64,000 nucleotides of DNA from DAIPKP01 sp964545875. Its GTDB lineage: Bacteria; Synergistota; Synergistia; Synergistales; Aminiphilaceae. The stretch covers positions 124,001-188,000 of the forward strand of contig CAZJHH010000006.1 in assembly GCA_964545875.1 (NCBI GenBank), written 5' to 3'. Each line of letters starts with the position of its first letter. Position 1 is the stretch's first letter. The notes beneath the pieces were generated by a model. That model was not told the origin of the DNA. It was given only the letters and a program-made list of their open reading frames with translations, and did not search any database. Positions 1-8,323 of the stretch are shown in pieces. The position numbers were made by a program, and so were the translations under genes.

Positions 1-1
1 C

Positions 2-346
2 GCCGTGGAAATGCTCAAACTCTCCCTGAAGCTTCTTCAGGAGGGCAAGCAGGTGATTCTTTTTCCCGAGGGCACCCGATCCTGGGACGGCAAACTCAAG
101 GAGTTCGAGGGAGGAGTGGCCATGCTGGCCCTCAAGACGGGAGCTCCCATTCTCCCCATCTACCTGGAGGGAACCCATCGCGCTCTCCCCCGGGGAACCA
201 GATTCCCCAAACCCACCAAGCTGCGGATAACCTTCGGCTCCCTTCTGCATCCGGAGGATCTCCCCGAAGATCTTTCGGCCAAGGCAAAAAGGGAAACCCT
301 TCTCAAGGAGCTGGAAATGAGGATCCGGGAGATGGGAGCGGAGTAA
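2..346 (+). CDS. plsC: 1-acyl-sn-glycerol-3-phosphate acyltransferase (PlsC family), 5' truncated by window edge
   Basis: This is the C-terminal 114 residues of a lysophosphatidate acyltransferase, which transfers an acyl chain to the sn-2 position of lysophosphatidic acid in membrane lipid synthesis. The open frame runs off the left edge, so the catalytic HxxxxD motif is missing from the window. The acceptor-binding motif FPEGTRS is visible about 20 residues into the fragment, followed by the GAPILPIYLEG strand typical of the family. A long inverted repeat lies about 70 bp past the stop. The family is clear; whether it acts on LPA or another lysolipid cannot be told from this part. Confidence 0.85.
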   Translation, partial: AVEMLKLSLKLLQEGKQVILFPEGTRSWDGKLKEFEGGVAMLALKTGAPILPIYLEGTHRALPRGTRFPKPTKLRITFGSLLHPEDLPEDLSAKAKRETLLKELEMRIREMGAE

Positions 347-414
347 GAATCTAGTGGAAGGCAGAGACAAGGGCAAGAGCGAGAAAAGACCTTCGGCGAT
401 TCAAAGCTGCCAAT

Positions 415-492
415 AAAATCCGCAGATAAGGCGGAGACGTATGAGGAGAGAGAAGAAAAATCCCTGCGGCTCCACCTTATCTGCGGATTTTT
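415..492. terminator. long inverted repeat, probable bidirectional terminator
   Basis: Arms at 415-436 and 470-492 pair over about 22 bp with one mismatch around a 33-base loop, and the right arm ends in a T run. It lies between the convergent plsC and MFS genes, so it can serve both. Confidence 0.6.
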
Positions 493-520
493 CGTATCCT
501 CCGAATCCCCCGAGGAAAGT

Positions 521-1756
521 TTACAAAGAAACGGGCCTTTTCTCCGGCACCTTGCGGAGCAGGAGGATTCCCCCTATGAAAAAGAAGAACAGCATGGGAA
601 TTCCCGCCCGGACGGAACCGGTGATCTGGGTGAGCAAACCGAAGAGAAAGGGCCCCGCCACGCCGGCGAACTTGCTGGACATGTCGTAGAAGCCAAAAAA
701 TTCCGAGGTCTTTTCCGGAGGGATGAGCCGGGAGAAGAGAGCCCGGGAGAGGGCCTGGGCACCTCCCTGGAAGAGCCCCACCGAAACCGCCAGGAGGGCG
801 AAGTGAATGGGGGTACGCACCAGGTAAACCCCCAGAGCGATCACCGCATAGGCTGCCAGGGTAGCCACCAGGCTCTTTTTCAATCCCCAGGTCCGGGCCA
901 GACTCCCCCAGACGAGGGTACTGGGAATTCCCACGAACTGGGTGAGAATGAGGGCAGTTATGAGATAGAGGGGAGGCACACCGATGGTGCTCCCGAAAAT
1001 GACCCCCATCTTCATGATGGTGCCGATACCGTCGTTGTAGAGCCAGAAGGCGAGAAGAAAGCGCAGGATCTCCGGTTTGGTGCGGATAAGCCGAAGTGTC
1101 TGAAGGGGGCGGCGAAGAGATTCCCCCAAAGGCTCCCCCGCCTCTCCCGGAGGTTCCGGCACGTGCCGAAAGGTGGGAATGGAAAAAAGCCCCCACCAGA
1201 GGGCCACCGAGAGAAAGGAGAGCTGAAATCCCCAGGAGGGAAGAGCAAAAACCATGAGGGCGTTGACCACCAGAAGAGCCCCCCCGCCGAGATAGCCGAA
1301 GGCATATCCCGCGGAGGAGATGGCGGGAATGCGCCAGGGGGCGGCGATGCGGGTGAGAAGAGAGTCGTAGAAGATATTCGCCAGGGCAAACCCCCCGGAG
1401 CCGAGCACCAGCAGAAACAGTCCCAGCCCCCACTGTCCCTCCCGGAGAAAGGCCATGCCCGCGGTGGCACCGATACCCAGGGCGGTCATGATCCCCAGGC
1501 CGAGCTTGCGCCTCCCCCAGGCATCTCCCAGGGCTCCCGCAAAAGGCCCTCCGAAGGCGGCGGCGAGCAGCCCCAGAGCGGAGGCGTATCCCCAGTAGGC
1601 GGCGGAACGGGCGGGCTCCATGCCCGCACTCAGCACGTTCTGATAGAAGAGAGGATAGAGCACTACCATGATGGTGGTAGCGAAGGCGGAGTTACCCACA
1701 TCGTAGAAAACCCACCCCCGAAGCCGGGGGTGGGCAAGAATGGCACGCCACTTCAT
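521..1756 (-). CDS. UMF1-family MFS transporter
   Basis: A 411-residue polytopic inner-membrane protein with about twelve hydrophobic segments. The N-terminal WVFYDVGNSAFATTI stretch is characteristic of the UMF1 (Atg22-like) branch of the major facilitator superfamily, whose distant eukaryotic relatives export amino acids from vacuoles. The bacterial substrate is unknown. It starts 63 bp after the stop of an S9 peptidase on the same strand, so the two are probably co-transcribed; movement of amino acids or small peptides would fit, but that is inference. An AAGGA ribosome site precedes the ATG. Confidence 0.85.
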   Translation of the reverse strand: MKWRAILAHPRLRGWVFYDVGNSAFATTIMVVLYPLFYQNVLSAGMEPARSAAYWGYASALGLLAAAFGGPFAGALGDAWGRRKLGLGIMTALGIGATAGMAFLREGQWGLGLFLLVLGSGGFALANIFYDSLLTRIAAPWRIPAISSAGYAFGYLGGGALLVVNALMVFALPSWGFQLSFLSVALWWGLFSIPTFRHVPEPPGEAGEPLGESLRRPLQTLRLIRTKPEILRFLLAFWLYNDGIGTIMKMGVIFGSTIGVPPLYLITALILTQFVGIPSTLVWGSLARTWGLKKSLVATLAAYAVIALGVYLVRTPIHFALLAVSVGLFQGGAQALSRALFSRLIPPEKTSEFFGFYDMSSKFAGVAGPFLFGLLTQITGSVRAGIPMLFFFFIGGILLLRKVPEKRPVSL

Positions 1757-1819
1757 GATCTGAACGATCCTTTCCGCTCTTCCCGGGAAACCCGAAAGGT
1801 CGTTCCGGAAAAAATCATT

Positions 1820-3754
1820 TTACCGGCCCTCCTCCTCCGGAGAGGGAATATCCAGGCTCAAGCACTCTCCCAGAAAGGTTTCCATGGCCCGGTAGAAATC
1901 GAACCGATTTTCCTGATTGGCGAAACCGTGTCCCTCGTTGTCCTTCACCATGTAGGGAACCTCCACACCCTGCTGCCGCAGGGCCTCCACCATCTGATCC
2001 GACTCCGCCTTGTTCACCCGGGGATCGTTGGCCCCCTGGGCGATAAAGAGAGGGGCCACGATCTTCTCCGCATGGAAGACCGGAGAAATCTCCCGGAAAA
2101 GTTCCGCCTCGGTTTCGGGATTGCCGATGGTAATGTACATCTTCTGCCGTTCCAGCTCCCAATAGGGAGGAATGGACTCCAGAAGGGTAAAGAGATTCGC
2201 CACTCCCACGTAATCCACGCCGCAGGCATAGAGATCCGGCTCCCGGATAAGCCCCATGAGGGTGGCATACCCTCCGTAGGATCCCCCGTAGATGGCGATG
2301 CGCTCAGGGTCCGCTATGCCCTCCTGGACAAGCCACCGGGTGCCGTCGGTAATATCGTCCTGCTGTTTTTTCCCCCACTCCTTGAATCCCGCCATCCAGA
2401 AGGATTTACCGTATCCCGTGGAAATACGGAAATTCATCTGAAAGACCGCCACGCCCCGGTTGGCGAGAAACTGGGATTCCGGATCGTATCCCCAGGTTTC
2501 CCGGGCCTCGGGGCCCCCGTGAGGATTCACCACCACGGGGAGATTCTTCGGTTCCACTCCCCGGGGAAGGGTGAGATAGCCGTGAATGGTAAGACCGTCC
2601 CGGCTGGTATAGGTTACGGGGCGCCGCTCCGCCATATGCTCTTCCTTGATCCATGGGTAGAGATCCGCCAGAAGGGTAAACTCTTCGGGCTTGTCCAGGT
2701 CGTGGTAGTAGAGTCTTCCGGGCATGCGGTCGCTCCCTGCGGCGATAATCATCCTCCGCTCGTCCAGGCTGGTATCGGAAATTCCCACGGAATAGCCGGG
2801 AAAGCGTTTTTGCAGCTTTTCGAAAAACTGCTCCGTCTCGGGGTCGAAAAAGTGCCGGTGCCGCTTGTCGCTGTAATAGGAAACTCCTAAAAGCTCTTTT
2901 CTGGCATCGGACCAGAGAATGCTCTCCAGATCCACCTCGGCATGTTCGTAGAGCATCTCTCCGAGTTCCCGCTTCTTGGGGTCGAAGGTGTAAAGCGCCA
3001 GGGTATCCCGGCCCTGGTTGGAAAAAACGTAGAGATCCCGGTTGTCCGGGGTAAATCCCACGGGAAGAACCTTGTCGGTGAAATTCGTGGTAATGATGGT
3101 CTCGAAGGGCTGGGATTCCTCATCCCGATAGAGCACGCTCCGCTCGAGCCCCTCCTTGGCGTAGGCTATGCGCACCTTACCGTCATGGTCCGTTCCCCAT
3201 CCCGCGATGGTGCCGGGGTTCTCCTCCACCAGGACGAGCTCTCCGGTATAGACGTTCATGCGGTACACGTCGAAAAAGCGCCGATCCCGCTGGTTCATTA
3301 CCATGAGCACGTGTTCCGGATCATCCTTGAGGATATCGAGAATTCCCGTGCGTACCCCCTCGAAGGGAGTAAGTTCCTTGAAATCCGAGCCGTCCCGGTT
3401 CACTCCGAAGATATGATAGTTCTCGTCTCCTCCGGTGTCCTGCATGTAGAGAAGCCGTTCGTCGTTGGCCCAGGTGTAGCTCCGAATATCCCGCTCCTCC
3501 ACCGAGGTGATCCGCAGGGGCTCCTCCGAACTTTCCAGGGCCTGTACGTAAATGTTAAGCCGATCGTTCCAGGGCTGGAGAAAGGCGTAGTGCTTCCCTC
3601 CAAAGGAAATCTGAAATCCCGCCTTTTCGGGAAGTCGAAAGAAGTCCTCCAGGGGGATCCGGGGAGGACGGAGTTCGTCGGCCCGGGCCATGCCGCACAA
3701 GGTCAATCCTCCCACGATCAGGATCGCCACCAGAACTGTCAACCATACATCCAT
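1820..3754 (-). CDS. prolyl oligopeptidase family serine peptidase (S9), exported
   Basis: A 644-residue S9 peptidase: an N-terminal beta-propeller region (about residues 30-390) followed by an alpha/beta hydrolase domain. The catalytic triad is visible as Ser492 in GGSYGG, Asp577 in NDPR and His609 in EGHGF. Residues 1-25 form a hydrophobic signal segment ending in ARA, so export to the periplasm is expected. The ATG at 3754 is chosen because GAAGGAG lies 8 bases upstream; the frame stays open to 3976, but that extension has no ribosome site and reads into an IS remnant. Members of the family cleave short peptides or release acyl-amino acids; the specificity here is unknown. It leads a probable operon with the MFS gene. 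Confidence 0.9.
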   Translation of the reverse strand: MDVWLTVLVAILIVGGLTLCGMARADELRPPRIPLEDFFRLPEKAGFQISFGGKHYAFLQPWNDRLNIYVQALESSEEPLRITSVEERDIRSYTWANDERLLYMQDTGGDENYHIFGVNRDGSDFKELTPFEGVRTGILDILKDDPEHVLMVMNQRDRRFFDVYRMNVYTGELVLVEENPGTIAGWGTDHDGKVRIAYAKEGLERSVLYRDEESQPFETIITTNFTDKVLPVGFTPDNRDLYVFSNQGRDTLALYTFDPKKRELGEMLYEHAEVDLESILWSDARKELLGVSYYSDKRHRHFFDPETEQFFEKLQKRFPGYSVGISDTSLDERRMIIAAGSDRMPGRLYYHDLDKPEEFTLLADLYPWIKEEHMAERRPVTYTSRDGLTIHGYLTLPRGVEPKNLPVVVNPHGGPEARETWGYDPESQFLANRGVAVFQMNFRISTGYGKSFWMAGFKEWGKKQQDDITDGTRWLVQEGIADPERIAIYGGSYGGYATLMGLIREPDLYACGVDYVGVANLFTLLESIPPYWELERQKMYITIGNPETEAELFREISPVFHAEKIVAPLFIAQGANDPRVNKAESDQMVEALRQQGVEVPYMVKDNEGHGFANQENRFDFYRAMETFLGECLSLDIPSPEEEGR

Positions 3755-3923
3755 TCGTCTCGCTCCTTCGTTAAACATTAAGTACGTCCTCTCCTCCATA
3801 GATCCAGAGATCTCCCAGGTTTCCGCAAGTCTCAAAAAAGGCGCTTTCTCCAGAAAAGCGAAGCGACTATTCAGCATAGCGGGGTTACGGAAAAACCGCA
3901 ACCCCGGTTTTCGGGATTGTGAC

Positions 3924-3974
3924 GGGACAGGAATAATGTCACCCCTAAACGGGACAGGGAAAATGTCACCCCCC
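3924..3974. repeat. two tandem copies of an IS-end-like repeat
   Basis: A 27-bp unit beginning GGGACAGG and containing ATGTCACCCC occurs at 3924-3950 and again, diverged, at 3951-3974. Repeated GTGACA/GGGACAG blocks are typical of the termini of ISNCY-type elements. The transposase fragment begins 17 bp further on. Confidence 0.5.
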
Positions 3975-3990
3975 ATGTCAGAATGGTGGA

Positions 3991-4143
3991 ATGAGGAGAG
4001 ATATTTTCTTGAGCATCCAGGAAGCGAAAAAAGCGATGGTTATGGACAGGGTGATAAGGGGGGAAATGACCGCAGCGGAGGGGGCACTCTATGACAAGTA
4101 TGCCTCTAAAAGTTTACACCCCTACGCGATGGGGTTTTCGTAA
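3991..4143 (+). pseudogene. N-terminal fragment of an ISNCY-type transposase
   Basis: A 50-codon open frame whose first half (SIQEAKKAMVMDRVIRGEMT) resembles the first helix-turn-helix of ISNCY-family transposases, which begin with a similar EA-x-x-A...V-x-x-G-x-T-x-x-E-A pattern. The similarity stops after about 32 residues and the rest reads through unrelated DNA to a stop at 4141. The catalytic DDE domain and the right end of the element are absent. Together with the repeats just upstream this looks like the left end of a deleted insertion sequence. The assignment rests on a short motif. Confidence 0.5.
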
Positions 4144-4207
4144 AGGGCGGGATCTTTCCGGAGCGGTTCGTGGTATTCTCTTCGGAAGAGGAAGGGAGGT
4201 CATTCTC

Positions 4208-5392
4208 ATGAAGAAAAGAGGTCACCGGGTTCGAATTTCCAGGTTCTGTACCTCCTCAAGATTTCTGGCGCTTGCCTGCTTGGTATGCTTTGCGGGCTTT
4301 CCCGGTTTTCCGGGTCTTTTTCCCGCTCCTTTTCAAAGCTTTTTTCCGAATGTCTTTTCGGGAGGGCTCCTCCTTCGGGGGGAGGCGGCGGTTCTTGCCG
4401 TGGGCTCTGACGAAGGGCACTACTCCACCCTTGAAAAGGCCCTTCATGCAGCCGCTTCGGGGGATAGCATCCTCCTTGCCGAAGGAGTCTATACCCGGGC
4501 TTCGGGATACATCATAGAAAAAAATCTCACCCTCCAGGGGCCTTCCGAAGGGGAGGGGATTCTCCAGACCTCGGAAACTCCGGGAGGCATCCCCGACACC
4601 TCGGTGCTTACCATCGAGGAAGGCCTCCGGGTTACCCTGAACAACCTGCTTATCCGACATGGAAACAATCACAACGGCGGGGGGATCTATCTCGGCAGAG
4701 ACAGCTTTCTCATCATGAAAAACTGCACCATCGCAAAAAACACCGCCCTCTACTACGGAGGAGGGATTTTTGCCCGGGATAGGAATACCTTGGAAATGAC
4801 TAACTGCACCATCGCACATAATACCGCCTGGAACGGTATCGACACCAACCCCTGCGGCGGAGGGATCGCCGCTTTCGACAGCACCCTCCGCATGACCAAC
4901 TGCACCGTCTATGGCAATTCCGGGGCTTTCGGTGGAGGCATCTACAGCCAGCCCTACGACACGGGGGATCTGTTTCTGCAAAACTGCACCTTCCACGCCA
5001 ATGGAGCGGAAAAACTCGGGAGGAGCCTTTGCCACCACGACAACTACCGAGGAGCGGGGTTCGTGGTAAACAGCATCTTCTGGGGAAATTCCGGAACCGC
5101 CAAAGGAGAGATTTACGCCCCCACTCCCCTTACCATAATCTGCTCCGTTACGAATCTTCGGGGAGAGGGGAACACTTCGGAGGATCCCCAGCTTGGAGCT
5201 CTGGAGAATAATGGAGGCTCCACTCCAACCTGCGCCCTCAAGGCGGGGAGCTCCGCTCTGGATGCGGGATTGAGCGTGGGATCACATACCCTCGGGGAAA
5301 GAATCCTCACCATCCCCGGAAGAGATCAGCGGGGAATACCCCGGCCTCAATTCGACGGCGTGGATATGGGAGCCTTCGAATTGGGGCCATAG
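4208..5392 (+). CDS. secreted right-handed beta-helix protein
   Basis: A 394-residue exported protein. A basic, hydrophobic N-terminus (about residues 1-60, with an unusual Phe/Pro/Gly-rich stretch) precedes repeated rungs of the type M-x-N-C-T-I/V...N-T/S-A...GGGI, seen around residues 165-290. Such Gly-Gly-Gly-Ile and NCT repeats are typical of parallel beta-helix and polymorphic-membrane-protein-like repeat proteins. The C-terminus has the GGSTPTCAL...SALDAG...D-Q-R-G-x-x-R...DMGAFE signature shared by many secreted bacterial beta-helix proteins. The role may be surface binding or polysaccharide interaction; no catalytic residues are evident. The start is set by AGGGAGGT 7 bases before the ATG; the open frame upstream is not supported. 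Confidence 0.75.
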   Translation: MKKRGHRVRISRFCTSSRFLALACLVCFAGFPGFPGLFPAPFQSFFPNVFSGGLLLRGEAAVLAVGSDEGHYSTLEKALHAAASGDSILLAEGVYTRASGYIIEKNLTLQGPSEGEGILQTSETPGGIPDTSVLTIEEGLRVTLNNLLIRHGNNHNGGGIYLGRDSFLIMKNCTIAKNTALYYGGGIFARDRNTLEMTNCTIAHNTAWNGIDTNPCGGGIAAFDSTLRMTNCTVYGNSGAFGGGIYSQPYDTGDLFLQNCTFHANGAEKLGRSLCHHDNYRGAGFVVNSIFWGNSGTAKGEIYAPTPLTIICSVTNLRGEGNTSEDPQLGALENNGGSTPTCALKAGSSALDAGLSVGSHTLGERILTIPGRDQRGIPRPQFDGVDMGAFELGP

Positions 5393-5482
5393 CCTCCTCT
5401 CTCTTCCGCCATATCCATGTGAAAGGAAAATTCTCGTATCGGCGGAGGACGGAAAAAACCCGAAAGATGGCAAGAATACAAC

Positions 5483-5521
5483 AAAATGTCCCGCCAGATG
5501 CCTCCCTGGGCGGACATTTTT
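5483..5521. terminator. bidirectional terminator
   Basis: AAAATGTCC at 5483-5491 pairs with GGACATTTT at 5512-5520, and inner GC pairs extend the stem with one bulge. T runs follow on both strands. It sits between two convergent genes. Confidence 0.7.
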
Positions 5522-5567
5522 GCTTCTATATCTTTTGTTTTTGGCAACCCCCGGGCGCCCTGTTTCT

Positions 5568-6344
5568 CTAGTGCATATACCATCCACCGTTGACGAAAAT
5601 GGTTTGCCCCGTAATGTAACTCCCCCGGAAAACGAGAAAGTCCGCGCAGTCCGCCACATCCTCCGGGGTTCCCAGCCGATCCAGGGGAATGGATTCGAGC
5701 ATTTTCCGCAGGGGCCCTTCCTCCCGGAGCCGGTAGCGGGTCATCACCTCTTCGGTGTCGATGATTCCCAGGCCGATGGCGTTCACCCGGATTTCCGGAG
5801 CCAGTTCCAGGGCCATATCCTTGGTGAGGTTCACCACCCCCGCCTTGGCACTGCAGTAGTTGGCTCCGTTTTTACGCCCTTCGAAGGCGGTTCCCGAAAC
5901 CATGGAGAGAATGCATCCCCGGTTGCCGGAGTATCTCCGGGCGTATTCCCGGGAGCAGAGAAAGACGCTCCTGAGCACCGCCCGGTGCACCGCATCCCAC
6001 TGTTCTTCGGACATTTCCCGAAAGGGACCGTCCATATTGCGCCCCGCGTTATTGACGAGCACCTCCACGGTGCCGAAGGCCTCTTCGGCGGCATCGAAAA
6101 GCCCCTTTACCCCCGATTCGGTTCCCACATCCCCTTGAACCGGGAGAATCCGGGCCTGAGGAAAATCCCCTTCCACGGATTCGCATACCCTTCGGGCCTC
6201 CTCGGGAGAGCTTCGGTAGTTCAGCACCACCGGGCACCCTTGGAGAGCGAAGTGCCGCACCAGAGAAGCTCCGATTCCCCGGGAAGACCCCGTAACGAGC
6301 ACCACAGGTTTTTCCGACATCCCTGTCGTTTCCTCATAAACCAT
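5568..6344 (-). CDS. SDR-family NAD(P)-dependent oxidoreductase (FabG-like)
   Basis: A 258-residue classical short-chain dehydrogenase/reductase. The cofactor loop TGSSRGIG is at residues 18-25, NNAG at 98-101 and the catalytic YxxxK at Tyr163/Lys167, with a preceding Ser near 147-150. The C-terminus has the common GQTIFVNGG ending. Sequence alone does not fix the substrate; FabG-type beta-ketoacyl reduction or sugar/alcohol oxidation are both possible. GGAGG lies 11 bases before the ATG at 6344; an internal ATG at 6320 is a plausible alternative start. It follows the PAS-GGDEF gene on the same strand with a 52-bp gap. Confidence 0.85.
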   Translation of the reverse strand: MVYEETTGMSEKPVVLVTGSSRGIGASLVRHFALQGCPVVLNYRSSPEEARRVCESVEGDFPQARILPVQGDVGTESGVKGLFDAAEEAFGTVEVLVNNAGRNMDGPFREMSEEQWDAVHRAVLRSVFLCSREYARRYSGNRGCILSMVSGTAFEGRKNGANYCSAKAGVVNLTKDMALELAPEIRVNAIGLGIIDTEEVMTRYRLREEGPLRKMLESIPLDRLGTPEDVADCADFLVFRGSYITGQTIFVNGGWYMH

Positions 6345-6396
6345 ACGTGTACAAACCTCCTTCATTGCACTTCCCTCAGAAAAGGGGAAATTTCTT

Positions 6397-8064
6397 TCAG
6401 GAAATCTCCGGGGGCTCCTCCCGAAGTCCCTCGTGAAAAAGCACCACTCGATTCTTTCCAAGAGCCTTGGCGCGGTAAAGCGCCAGATCCGCCTCGGCTT
6501 CGAGAGGCCCGAGGCCCTGGTGATGCTCCCGCAATGCCGCCACCCCGAAACTTGCGGTAACCATGGGCACCGGAGCATATTCTCCGGAAGCCACCACATT
6601 GCGGAGCCTTTCCGCCAGAGCTCTCGCACCGGCTCCCTCCGAAGGAAGGAGAAGCACGAATTCCTCTCCTCCCCACCGTCCGAAGGGTATCTGGGGATCC
6701 AGAAAGGCGCGGATTCCCCGGGCAATTCTTTGCAGCACCATGTCTCCCACCAAATGTCCCCAGGTGTCGTTGATCTTTTTAAAATCGTCCACATCCAGAA
6801 TGATGAAGGAGAGATCTTTTCCCTTCTCCCGGGTCTCCCGGAGGATTTTCCGGGCAATCTTGTCGAAATGCTGGCGGTTGGAGATTCCCGTAAGCATATC
6901 CGTGGTAGCCAGATATTCAAGCTTTTCCAAGGCTCGCTTTCGCTGGGTGATATCCAGGTACATGTCGTAGTTCATTTTTCGTGAAGATATGGTGAAGGGA
7001 ATGGACCGAAGCCATACGTCCACCGAAGAACCATCCTTTTTGTTCCGCCGGGTTTCCATGCTCCCGGGATTTCCGCGAAAGACGTCTTCATAGTAGCTCC
7101 GAAAGCGATCCTGGAGCTCCCGAGGAACAAGGGTCTCCGTCATGGACTTTCCTAAAAGCTCCCTCTCGGAAAATCCGAAAAGGTTTTCAAAGGCCGGGTT
7201 GACCTGAACAATGCTTTTTTCTTCGTCCAGAACACAGATGGCGGTGGAATTTTCCGTGAAAAGGCGTTCGAACCGAATCTTCTCCTCCTCCAGTTCTCTC
7301 AGGGCCTTCTTGCGGAGGCTTATATCCTGGTGACATCCCATAACCTTCTCGGGCTTTCCCGAGGATTTTCTGCGCACCACGCTGCCCCAGACACTTACCC
7401 AGACCCGCTCTTTCCAGGGGTGGCCGATCTCGTATTCCCCCTCGAAGGCGGGGGCCTCCTCGGGGAGAAGGGAAATCATGGCGGGGAGAATCTTCTCCCG
7501 CTCCTCCGGAGAAAGAGAAGAAAACCAGTTCTCCGGATTCTCGGAAAGCCCCATGATCTCCCGCCACTTCCGGGAGGCCGAAAAGACCCCCGCATCAAGA
7601 TCCCATTCCCAGAATCCCATGGAAGCGTTTCGCACCGCCGCCACGATATCCTGCATCCGCCGAGCGAGAAGGCGCATTTTTCGCTCCAGCAGATTTCTCT
7701 CGGCACGATCCCGAAAGGCAAGCACCTTCGTTTCGGGGGAAAAATCGTAGAGCCATCCCTGAAGATACAGCGGCTCCTCGTTCCACTGCAGAGAGCAGAG
7801 AAAGGACTTTTCTTCTCCCTTTCGAAGGCTTTCAAGGAGTCGTTCCCCAAGAAGGGGATCCTCCAGAGGAAGGTTCTCCAGCGGAAAAGCCTCTCCCAGG
7901 GAAGAGAGAAGTTTCCCGCATTTCCGGGAAGAAGCAATCCAGCGTTCCACCCGACCTTGGGAATTCACGAAAAGCACCATTCCAAAGGCAGTCCCCAGGC
8001 GTGAGAAATACTCTCCTATCCGAGATTTTTCGAAAAAATCTTCTTTTTTCGGCACCCTATGCAT
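6397..8064 (-). CDS. PAS-domain diguanylate cyclase
   Basis: A 555-residue cytoplasmic signalling protein with no membrane segment. Two PAS domains (about residues 130-255 and 260-380, the second followed by the DITQRK linker typical of PAS-GGDEF proteins) precede a GGDEF domain at 390-545. The catalytic motif reads GGEEF at 465-469, which is active in many family members, so synthesis of cyclic di-GMP from two GTP is likely. No RxxD inhibitory site is obvious upstream of the motif. It faces the divergent HD-GYP gene about 260 bp away, so a c-di-GMP synthase and a probable hydrolase share an intergenic region. Confidence 0.9.
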   Translation of the reverse strand: MHRVPKKEDFFEKSRIGEYFSRLGTAFGMVLFVNSQGRVERWIASSRKCGKLLSSLGEAFPLENLPLEDPLLGERLLESLRKGEEKSFLCSLQWNEEPLYLQGWLYDFSPETKVLAFRDRAERNLLERKMRLLARRMQDIVAAVRNASMGFWEWDLDAGVFSASRKWREIMGLSENPENWFSSLSPEEREKILPAMISLLPEEAPAFEGEYEIGHPWKERVWVSVWGSVVRRKSSGKPEKVMGCHQDISLRKKALRELEEEKIRFERLFTENSTAICVLDEEKSIVQVNPAFENLFGFSERELLGKSMTETLVPRELQDRFRSYYEDVFRGNPGSMETRRNKKDGSSVDVWLRSIPFTISSRKMNYDMYLDITQRKRALEKLEYLATTDMLTGISNRQHFDKIARKILRETREKGKDLSFIILDVDDFKKINDTWGHLVGDMVLQRIARGIRAFLDPQIPFGRWGGEEFVLLLPSEGAGARALAERLRNVVASGEYAPVPMVTASFGVAALREHHQGLGPLEAEADLALYRAKALGKNRVVLFHEGLREEPPEIS

Positions 8065-8256
8065 GATCCCTCTCCCGAACTCGTATTCTCGGAACCCTCA
8101 AAAATGCCCCGATTCTTTCGATTTTTGAAAGTCCTACCATACCACACGAGAAAGTCCGGAGAAGAAACATCCCCGGAAGAACACGTTTTTTTCATATTTT
8201 CTTTCTCTCGGGGAGAGTTTTAAAAGAAAATTTAAAAAATCACGATCTTTCCTCTC

Positions 8257-8285
8257 TTGCGGGAACATACTCTCCATAGTATGGT
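8257..8285 (+). promoter_or_regulatory. candidate promoter for the HD-GYP regulator
   Basis: TTGCGG (8257-8262), a 17-base spacer and TATGGT (8280-8285) lie about 40 bp before the start codon. CATACT/AGTATG at 8266-8271 and 8278-8283 forms a small inverted repeat across the -10 element. The match is only moderate. Confidence 0.35.
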
Positions 8286-8323
8286 ATCTTCGAGAGAGGT
8301 CAGAGAGAGAGGAGGGATACCGT

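Noticed and set aside
803..2890. Long open frame on the plus strand
   Set aside because: It lies antisense to the MFS and S9 peptidase genes, has no family features and is rich in Gly/Pro/His, as expected for antisense of GC-rich coding DNA.
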